Part shown: one piece after another, positions 57,185 through 64,000 of the stretch | How the letters are laid out: each line of letters starts with the position of its first letter | How positions within the stretch are numbered: the first letter of the stretch is position 1 | NCBI GenBank assembly: GCA_025153445.1 | Contig: JANZNS010000004.1 | Coordinates: 124,001 to 188,000, forward strand | DNA from: Marinobacter sp. BGYM27 | GTDB lineage: Bacteria; Pseudomonadota; Gammaproteobacteria; Pseudomonadales; Oleiphilaceae | Length of the DNA: 64,000 nucleotides | Reading direction: 5' to 3' | Notes under the pieces: generated by a model | What the model was told of the DNA's origin: nothing | Seen by the model: only the letters and a program-made list of their open reading frames with translations | The model's database searches: none | Program-made: the position numbers and the translations under genes

Positions 57185-59368
57185 TCAGTTCGAGGTGACC
57201 GGCTCGCCCTGCGAACCATCACCTGCACGCTTTTGCAGCAGGTACGCCACCACCGCGATACCGATACCGGCCAGATCGGTGATCAACCCGCCTTCGATCA
57301 TCATCAACGCCGCCGCCATCATCAGGATGCGGGTGTACCAGGGCGCCAGACGCCCGATAAACCAGCGCTGCACGGCACCGGACAGCAGATAGACACCAAA
57401 CGTGGCCGTAATCAGCGCCCGGGCGATCTCCATCACGCTTGCATCCATCAACAACGCACTGTTGTAGAAGAACATGAAGGGCACGATGAAGGCCGCCAAG
57501 CCGATACGGAAGGAAGCAACCGACGTTTCCATCGGATTGGCACCGGAGATGCCCGCCGCCGCGTAGGATGCCAGCGCCACAGGTGGTGTAATCGCCGACA
57601 CCACAGCAAAGTAGAATACAAAGAAATGCGCCGTCAGCGGATCAATCCCCAGTTGCACCAGACCCGGCGCCACCACCGAGGCCGCCACGGCATAAGCCGC
57701 CGTTGTCGGCATCCCCATACCGAGCAGGATGGAAATCAGCATGGCGAAGACAAGTGCCAGCAACTGGCTGGTTTCCGCCACCCCCAACAGCAGTGAGGAG
57801 AAACGCGCACCAACACCTGTCAGGGAAATCACACCCACGATCACACCGGCGCAGGCACACACCGCAATAATCTGGATCGACATGATGCCGGCCAGCTCCA
57901 GCGCTCTCAAAATGGCGCGAACACCCATCTTGTTGGGCGAGATCCAGCTGACGACAGCAGCCGATACCGTGGCCAGAGTGCCGGCTCTGATCACCGAATA
58001 CCCCATGAACAACGCCACCACAAGAATGATAATCGGCGCGAAAAGATAGACCTGTTTCACCAGTTTCCTGAACTTCGGTAGCTCCTCCGAACGCATGCCG
58101 CGCATCCCGGTGCGGGCCGCCTCAAAGTCCACCATGAAATAGACCGAAGCAAAGTACAGGATGGCCGGAATAATCGCGGCAATGGCGATCTCGGTATAGG
58201 GAATACCGGTAATCTCCGCCATGATAAAGGCGCCTGCGCCCATGATCGGCGGCATGATCTGCCCACCAGTAGAGGCTGCGGCTTCAACCGCGCCGGCTGA
58301 ACGCTTGTCGTAGCCGACTTTCTTCATCAGCGGAATGGTCAGGGAACCGGTCGACACCACGTTGCCGGCACTGGTGCCGTTGATCATGCCCATCAGGCCC
58401 GATGCAAAGATCGATACCTTGGCCGGACCACCACGGGAACGCCCTGCCACAGCAAAAGCGAAATTGACGAAATAGTCCCCCACTTTTGATGCCTGCAAAA
58501 AGGCCGCGAAGATAATGAACAGAATGATGTAGGTAGACGATACCGCAGTCGTCGGCCCCAGCACGCCCGCGTCGGTATAGACCTGACTGAAAAAGCGCTG
58601 GATTGTCAGCCCCGGATAGCCCAGAAAGCCCGGCAGATAGGGGCCTGCAAACACGTAGCCGAGAAAGATCAGCGCGATAATAACCAGAGCCAGGCCTGCC
58701 ACGCGCCGGGTCAGCTCCATAATGAGCGCGATGCCGGCAATGGCAGCGAAGGAAATACCGATAGGGGCAAAAGAAGTGCCGGTACTCATTCTCACCGGCG
58801 TGTTATAGATCACCAGAAAATAAGCTGCGGCGGCAATCGAGCACACCACCAGCACAAGATCCGGCAAGCTGAAAAAAGAACGGGGGCGCACATGAAACCA
58901 GCTGACAATAATGCCGAAGGTGGTCGCCGCCAGCAGGGGCCAGCCGAAATGCCAGGTTTCGATATCCGGCGGAATACGCATCGTGCCGTCCAGCACCATC
59001 TGATACATCAGTCCGGTCTGGACCAGCGCATAGACCGCCGGCACCATCAGGATCAGGGCTGCGACAGTGGTCCAGCGTTGCATGGCCGGCACCCGGTCAC
59101 CCTCACTGAAACGGCTACCGGCAAAAAGGATAAAACCCAGAATCAGCGCGCCACAGACGTGAACAATCCGGAATGACCAGGTTTCCAGCGGCGCAATATT
59201 CAGGGTGTAGAGGTGGAACGTAGAGTAAGCAATCGCCAGCACGGTAAAGACGTGCAAGGTCCAGCGATGAAACAGTCGGCGGTTGGCTTCTACCGGCTCC
59301 TCATCGACGCCTTCAGCGAGAATATGATCGTCGTCCGGCTTGGTTGTTTCGTATTCGGGTAGGGTCAT
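57185..59368 (-). CDS. TRAP transporter permease, fused small and large subunits
   Basis: The 727-residue protein combines the 4-helix DctQ-like part and the 12-helix DctM-like part in one chain, as is usual for TRAP systems with TAXI binding proteins. Segments such as GLMGMINGTSAGNVVSTGS and GAFIMAEITGIPYTEI are typical of the DctM part. It uses a Na+ gradient rather than ATP. The start at 59368 has AGGTG upstream. It lies 96 bp after the TAXI gene and is followed by dctB. Confidence 0.94.
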   Translation of the reverse strand: MTLPEYETTKPDDDHILAEGVDEEPVEANRRLFHRWTLHVFTVLAIAYSTFHLYTLNIAPLETWSFRIVHVCGALILGFILFAGSRFSEGDRVPAMQRWTTVAALILMVPAVYALVQTGLMYQMVLDGTMRIPPDIETWHFGWPLLAATTFGIIVSWFHVRPRSFFSLPDLVLVVCSIAAAAYFLVIYNTPVRMSTGTSFAPIGISFAAIAGIALIMELTRRVAGLALVIIALIFLGYVFAGPYLPGFLGYPGLTIQRFFSQVYTDAGVLGPTTAVSSTYIILFIIFAAFLQASKVGDYFVNFAFAVAGRSRGGPAKVSIFASGLMGMINGTSAGNVVSTGSLTIPLMKKVGYDKRSAGAVEAAASTGGQIMPPIMGAGAFIMAEITGIPYTEIAIAAIIPAILYFASVYFMVDFEAARTGMRGMRSEELPKFRKLVKQVYLFAPIIILVVALFMGYSVIRAGTLATVSAAVVSWISPNKMGVRAILRALELAGIMSIQIIAVCACAGVIVGVISLTGVGARFSSLLLGVAETSQLLALVFAMLISILLGMGMPTTAAYAVAASVVAPGLVQLGIDPLTAHFFVFYFAVVSAITPPVALASYAAAGISGANPMETSVASFRIGLAAFIVPFMFFYNSALLMDASVMEIARALITATFGVYLLSGAVQRWFIGRLAPWYTRILMMAAALMMIEGGLITDLAGIGIAVVAYLLQKRAGDGSQGEPVTSN

Positions 59369-59395
59369 GGTGCACCTGATGCAGCAAGAATGAGC

Positions 59396-59413
59396 GCCGG
59401 CCCGCAGGCCGGC
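59396..59413 (-). other. GC-rich hairpin between the TAXI and permease genes
   Basis: A 7-bp stem GCCGGCC / GGCCGGC around loop CGCA lies 28-45 bp before the permease start codon. Hairpins between binding-protein and permease genes commonly stabilise the upstream message and reduce permease expression. No T run is seen. Confidence 0.5.
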
Positions 59414-59464
59414 CAATATACAAAATCGTTCAATCAGGGCCGGCAGCAGCCAGCCCCGCAGTGA

Positions 59465-60448
59465 TTACTTGATCATGCTGTCTTCGATTTTGTAACCATT
59501 CTCGTTGAACCATTTCGCCGCACCCGGGTGCCATGGCAGCACATTGTTCTTGGTGTAATTTTCGGGAATGGAGCTGCGGGAAGCCTTGTGGATCGACATC
59601 ATCTTGTCGTTGTTTTCCATCGTCAGCTTGGTGATCTCATAAACGAAGCTTTCCGACACATCACAGTTCACCATGGCAAAGTTCCACATCGAGACCACGC
59701 GTGAATCTTCCTTCAGTGAACTGTAGGTGCTCTTGGGAATGACAAATTCGGCGACCGGATAGCTATCCACAATCTTCTTCGCCTCGTCGTCATTGAGCGC
59801 AATGATGTTGACCTTGGTCTGCACTTCCAGCTGGCTGACGGCCGGAATCGGAATACCTGCGGCAAACGCCACCACATCAATTAGCCCATCCTGTAACTGA
59901 CCACCCAGATCCGACCAGCTGCCGTTGCGACGGTCGAATTTAACCCCCAGGGTCTCCATCATTTTCGGGAAGTAGGTGTCAGAGGTTGACCCGGCAGGGC
60001 CAAAACCGATGCGTGCACCATCCGGAATATCGGAAATGGACTTGATGCCGGAGCTGGCCAGCGCTGTTACCGAGAAAGGCGTCTGGTACATGGGGAACAT
60101 CGCGCAAACGTTGTCCATCTTCATGCCGGGCGCCAGCGGGCTGTTGCCATCCATGGATTCACGGGCAGGCCCCATGGTGGTAAGACCAAATTTAAGATCG
60201 CCGGTATGCACCAGCGCCATGTTCTGCATCGGGCCGCCGGTAATTTCAGCGCCGCCCGAAACACCCAGGTTTTCAGCAACAAAGTTGGCCCAGCCGGAAC
60301 CATAGGCGAAGTAGGTGCCGCCCTGACTCGCGGTACCGACCGTGAAATTGGTCGGCCAGTCAGAGCGATCGGTTTCTGCAAGTGTGGCTGTCGAGAAGAG
60401 GGCGGACGCCGCCAGCGTCGCCAAAGCGAAGGCACGAGAGGTCTTCAT
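59465..60448 (-). CDS. TAXI family TRAP solute-binding protein
   Basis: The 327-residue protein has a signal peptide (1 to about 24, ending ATLAET) and the TAXI family start FTVGTASQGGTYFAYGSGWA. Segments typical of the family follow, such as LTTMGPARESMDG and IGFGPAGSTSDTYFPK. It delivers a substrate, often a dicarboxylate or glutamate-like compound, to the permease. ATG 60448 has GGAG about 10 bp upstream; a TTG at 60463 overlaps that site. A -24/-12 promoter lies about 90 bp upstream. Confidence 0.94.
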   Translation of the reverse strand: MKTSRAFALATLAASALFSTATLAETDRSDWPTNFTVGTASQGGTYFAYGSGWANFVAENLGVSGGAEITGGPMQNMALVHTGDLKFGLTTMGPARESMDGNSPLAPGMKMDNVCAMFPMYQTPFSVTALASSGIKSISDIPDGARIGFGPAGSTSDTYFPKMMETLGVKFDRRNGSWSDLGGQLQDGLIDVVAFAAGIPIPAVSQLEVQTKVNIIALNDDEAKKIVDSYPVAEFVIPKSTYSSLKEDSRVVSMWNFAMVNCDVSESFVYEITKLTMENNDKMMSIHKASRSSIPENYTKNNVLPWHPGAAKWFNENGYKIEDSMIK

Positions 60449-60530
60449 TATTTCAGGCTCCAATGTATCGTTATATTTGTTGGAATCTTTTCCAGGTCGA
60501 ACCCAGCCAACTGGATTCGTATCGGGATAC

Positions 60531-60550
60531 AGAGCAAAGGATAGGCCAGA
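60531..60550 (-). promoter_or_regulatory. Sigma-54 (-24/-12) promoter of the TAXI operon
   Basis: On the minus strand the sequence CTGGCCTATCCTTTGCT has GG and GC separated by exactly 10 bp, as sigma-54 RNA polymerase requires. It fits the consensus TGGCAC-N5-TTGC[AT] at both boxes except the fifth and sixth bases. The expected start is about 75 bp before the TAXI ATG. Confidence 0.65.
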
Positions 60551-60607
60551 AGCCGGGGATTGGCTCAGGGAGGGGCTTGATCAGCTATTGAGGATAACGG
60601 TCAATCA

Positions 60608-60660
60608 GAAAATGGGTGGAGACCCACCCATCACATCACGCGAAATGGGTGAAATACCCC
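60608..60660 (-). promoter_or_regulatory. Candidate DctD enhancer sites (or kinase terminator)
   Basis: A palindrome ATGGGTGGAGACCCACCCAT (60612-60631) and a related motif ATGGGTGAAATACCCC (60645-60660) repeat ATGGGTG 33 bp apart. They lie about 100 and 130 bp upstream of the predicted sigma-54 start, the usual place for enhancer-binding sites. The palindrome is followed on the minus strand by TTTTCTGATT, so it could also terminate the upstream kinase gene. Confidence 0.5.
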
Positions 60661-60675
60661 CGAAGCCGATGACCT

Positions 60676-62661
60676 CTATTCGGCGGGCAAGCTTTCATTG
60701 TCGATCCGATGATCACTCGCCACCGGCGGCAGCGTCACCACAAACAGTGCGCCACCCGAAGACGAATCGGCCAGCACGACCTGGCCGCTCATCATCTGGA
60801 CCAGACCACGGGTAATCGTCAGGCCCAGGCCCGTTCCCCCCTTCTGTCTGGCGTCTGACGAATCCACCTGAGTGAATTTTTCGAAGATTGTCTCGCGAAA
60901 GGCTTCAGGTACGCCGGGCCCTTCATCCTTCACCGAGATTTCAACCATCCCGTTCCGCTGAACGGCGCCTACCGTGACTTGCCCTGACGGCGGAGAGAAC
61001 TTGATGGCATTCGAAAGCAGGTTCGCCATAACCTGCAAGAAACGCCGCTCATCCACGTTAACCTCAAGCGCCTCCTCACAAGCCGCCAGCACGAGACTGA
61101 CGCCGGCGTTCTGACCATAGTGCTGATTCTGCCTGAGCGCAGTTTCCAAAAGCGGTTTAAGAGCATGGAAGGTCATATCGACGTGGATTTTGCCGGAAAT
61201 CAGCTTATCCATGTCCAGCAGGTCATTAATCAGTGCAGTCAGCCGATCGCCGTTCTGGCTGGCAATTTCAATCATCGGCCGGGCCTTTTCGGGCAGTTCA
61301 CCCAAAGCACCGGATGCCACCAGTTTCAGCGCCCCCGCGATTGACGTTAACGGCGTGCGCAACTCGTGACTGACAACCGATACAAACTCGCTTTTCATCC
61401 GCTCGACACGCTCGCGCTCGGAGATATCCTGAATCACGAGCCAGGCCAAGGTGCGCTCACGGGTTTCGGCCATCAACGCGCCGGTGATCAGCGCGAGAAA
61501 CTGCGAGCCGTCCTGCCGCCGGCATTGCCGGTCAACCGGGCCGAACCTTCCGCTCGCTTCCAATTGCGCCTGCAATTCCACGTGCAGAGGCTCGACGACA
61601 ATATCGTCGATACTCAGGGCCAGAATATGCTCAGCCGCGTATCCGCTCTGACGCAGAAACGCATCGTTACAGCGAATAAAACGGCCCTCGGAAAAATCGT
61701 AGAGCCCGATACCACTGGGCGAGAGCTCATACAGAGAACGCAATCGCCCCTGAACAACCCGCTCCCGCAACATCGACCAGGACAGCAGCAACACCGGCAC
61801 GACAATCAACAGGCCGACTGCAACCAGTAGCATCCGGAGCGCGACCGCATTGGCAGCCCGAGACGGCCAGCCTCCTTTTGGTGTGGCTGCCAGTATCCAC
61901 TGCCCCTCGGGCACGTTTACCCTCATCTCGACCGGGTCGCGGTCAAACACATCCGCGTCACCAAAGAGAATCGGCCCGGGCTCGCCGTTATCCTCAACTT
62001 TGCCTAACGCCAGCGTCAGGTGATCAACCCGTGTTAAGCCGGCTTTATCAAACAGGGTGTCAATATCGATAACAACGGAAATGAGCCCCCAGAGCCGGTA
62101 AGGCTCGCCGGGGCGGGCGGATAGTTTGACCGGAACACGACCAATAAAGGCCGCCCCGCCCTGAACCAGATTAACCGGGCCGGCCAGTACCAGCTTGCCG
62201 GATTCAGCCGCGCGTTTGACCTCCGGCCATTGCTCGGCATTCTCGCGAAAATTCAGACCCAGCGCGGCACGATTTTTCTCCAGCGGGTGAATCAGCCGAA
62301 TCACCATATCCGGTGCGGCTCCAATATTCCGGAGCTCATCGCGATCGTCCAGAATAACGCTGGCCAGCGCCGCAAAGCGCTCCTGATTCATGTCCGGTTC
62401 GGTCGCGATGGCGGCCACCAGCCCCCGGACGGTTTGCATGTTCTCGCTGACCGTACCCTCGAGCTCTGTGCGAACCGTCGCCAGACCCTGCGTGACGTCC
62501 TGACGGGTATCATCGAGATAGGATTCATAGTTGGCGCGATCAATGACGTAACCTGCCAGCACCGTCACAAGCACAACGGCGCACCGAATGATCCAGTGCC
62601 CGGCAATGCCGGGTGAAAATGTACGTCTGCCGGTCATCCGCATGCTGCTTTTGTGAGGCAT
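60676..62661 (-). CDS. Membrane sensor histidine kinase with CHASE-like and PAS domains
   Basis: The 661-residue protein has a first helix (about 22-42) and a periplasmic CHASE-type sensor (about 50-265). A second helix (about 272-295) follows, then a PAS domain (about 305-425; SPSGIGLYDFSEGRFIRCNDAF). The kinase core has phospho-His in FVSVVSHELRTPLTSI, the N box LLSNAIKFS and the G boxes DEGPGVP and GGTGLGLTI. No receiver domain is attached and no response regulator gene adjoins it. The start may be ATG 62661 or 62643 (MRMTGRR). Its signal and partner are unknown. Confidence 0.9.
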   Translation of the reverse strand: MPHKSSMRMTGRRTFSPGIAGHWIIRCAVVLVTVLAGYVIDRANYESYLDDTRQDVTQGLATVRTELEGTVSENMQTVRGLVAAIATEPDMNQERFAALASVILDDRDELRNIGAAPDMVIRLIHPLEKNRAALGLNFRENAEQWPEVKRAAESGKLVLAGPVNLVQGGAAFIGRVPVKLSARPGEPYRLWGLISVVIDIDTLFDKAGLTRVDHLTLALGKVEDNGEPGPILFGDADVFDRDPVEMRVNVPEGQWILAATPKGGWPSRAANAVALRMLLVAVGLLIVVPVLLLSWSMLRERVVQGRLRSLYELSPSGIGLYDFSEGRFIRCNDAFLRQSGYAAEHILALSIDDIVVEPLHVELQAQLEASGRFGPVDRQCRRQDGSQFLALITGALMAETRERTLAWLVIQDISERERVERMKSEFVSVVSHELRTPLTSIAGALKLVASGALGELPEKARPMIEIASQNGDRLTALINDLLDMDKLISGKIHVDMTFHALKPLLETALRQNQHYGQNAGVSLVLAACEEALEVNVDERRFLQVMANLLSNAIKFSPPSGQVTVGAVQRNGMVEISVKDEGPGVPEAFRETIFEKFTQVDSSDARQKGGTGLGLTITRGLVQMMSGQVVLADSSSGGALFVVTLPPVASDHRIDNESLPAE

Positions 62662-62723
62662 TCTTTACCTGGCGCTATGAGAATCACGACGTCACACCCT
62701 GCCCGGTTCATGCGAGGCGATGG

Positions 62724-63188
62724 CTATTGGGACTTGCTTGCCCGAAAGATCGCGAGTGCTTCGCCTTTATCATTCAGCAGCACCAGCTCGTCATCGTCCA
62801 TTTCAATACTGACGGTGAGCTTCATCGCTGTCAGGAAAGGTAACTCCACAGTGCCCTCTGCGCAGGCCTTGCGCGTTGACGCCATCGACAGGAAGCGAAA
62901 CTGCCCCTCAACCGTCCCGTAACGGCCCATGAAACTGTTGCAGCCTGAAAACCCGGTGACCTGGCCGTCATCCATAAAAATGACATACGGCGCCTGCAGA
63001 TACTTGTCACTGTCTACAGACTGGCCACCAACATGCTGAAGTTTCCAGTCCGTATTGGTAAAGGTGACTTCAGTACTTTCAGGTGTCCCCTCTTCCGTTA
63101 CGGTCACGCAGGCCGTCAGTGCAAACAGGCTGGCCATCATCAACAAACAACGCAAAATCGTAGCGGATGAGCTGGGGGTCGCAAGCAT
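62724..63188 (-). CDS. META-domain (HslJ-like) lipoprotein
   Basis: The 154-residue protein has a lipoprotein signal peptide with lipobox LTAC. A META domain follows, recognised by TNTDWKLQHVGGQ, GFSGCNSFMGRYGT and an acidic, hydrophobic end. HslJ proteins are linked to heat and novobiocin tolerance, but the mechanism is unclear. ATG 63188 has GAGGT 5 bp upstream; longer frames are not supported. It is separated from the kinase by about 60 bp. Confidence 0.88.
   Translation of the reverse strand: MLATPSSSATILRCLLMMASLFALTACVTVTEEGTPESTEVTFTNTDWKLQHVGGQSVDSDKYLQAPYVIFMDDGQVTGFSGCNSFMGRYGTVEGQFRFLSMASTRKACAEGTVELPFLTAMKLTVSIEMDDDELVLLNDKGEALAIFRASKSQ

Positions 63189-64000
<812 letters not shown>

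Overview
The window is a gene-dense stretch of a gammaproteobacterial chromosome, moderately GC-rich. Much of the gene order is Pseudomonas-like: algR-hemC-hemD-hemX-hemY, the ABC-F gene, FKBP isomerase-rsd/algQ-dsbB, gshA-tex, rep and cytochrome c5. Several genes point to a marine, halotolerant relative of Marinobacter or Oceanospirillales: a BCCT transporter, an AGCS sodium symporter, a fused TRAP-TAXI transporter and a monomeric isocitrate dehydrogenase. I cannot fix the genus from sequence alone. I see no insertion sequence, prophage or CRISPR array.

Layout. 1-4.4 kb: end of an AlgR/LytTR regulator and the hemCDXY heme block. 4.4-8.3 kb (minus): a ferredoxin-reductase-like oxidoreductase, ubiD and rho. 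8.7-11.8 kb: molybdenum cofactor genes moaB-moeA-moaD-moaE with mobA convergent. 12-16 kb: trxA, ppx and an ABC-F ATPase. 16-20.2 kb: small proteins, an FKBP isomerase, rsd, dsbB, a FliL-like exported protein and an RMF-family protein. 20.3-28.5 kb: gshA, tex, a GGDEF-EAL protein and rep. 28.6-33.6 kb: cytochrome c5, a small membrane protein, pldA and the manC-manB GDP-mannose pair. 34-35.3 kb: bfr and bfd (with a Fur box) and a tRNA-Arg. 35.8-38.7 kb: a lipoprotein with an M66 (StcE/TagA-type) metalloprotease domain. 38.8-42.7 kb: gdhA, then a nitric-oxide stress cluster of hmp, a 71-residue membrane protein and nsrR. 42.7-53.8 kb: patatin, metallo-beta-lactamase fold, transporters, ketopantoate-reductase-like, SDR, yaeQ and yebG. 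53.9-62.7 kb (minus): dctD, dctB, a fused TRAP permease, a TAXI binding protein and a hybrid-free sensor kinase. 63-64 kb: a META-domain lipoprotein and the start of icd.

The most informative regulatory reading is in two places. First, two 25-bp boxes of identical architecture (AAACAT-N13-ATGTTT) sit at the promoters of hmp and of the uncharacterised 71-residue membrane protein, directly before nsrR. This marks that small protein as a likely member of the nitric-oxide response. Second, a -24/-12 (sigma-54) promoter with two upstream repeated motifs precedes the TAXI-permease-dctB-dctD run. That fits a self-contained circuit in which DctB senses the substrate and DctD activates its own transporter.

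A LexA box precedes yebG. A 16/19 match to the Fur box precedes bfd. Several strong bidirectional terminators separate convergent genes. The long leader before icd contains nested helices that no gene explains.
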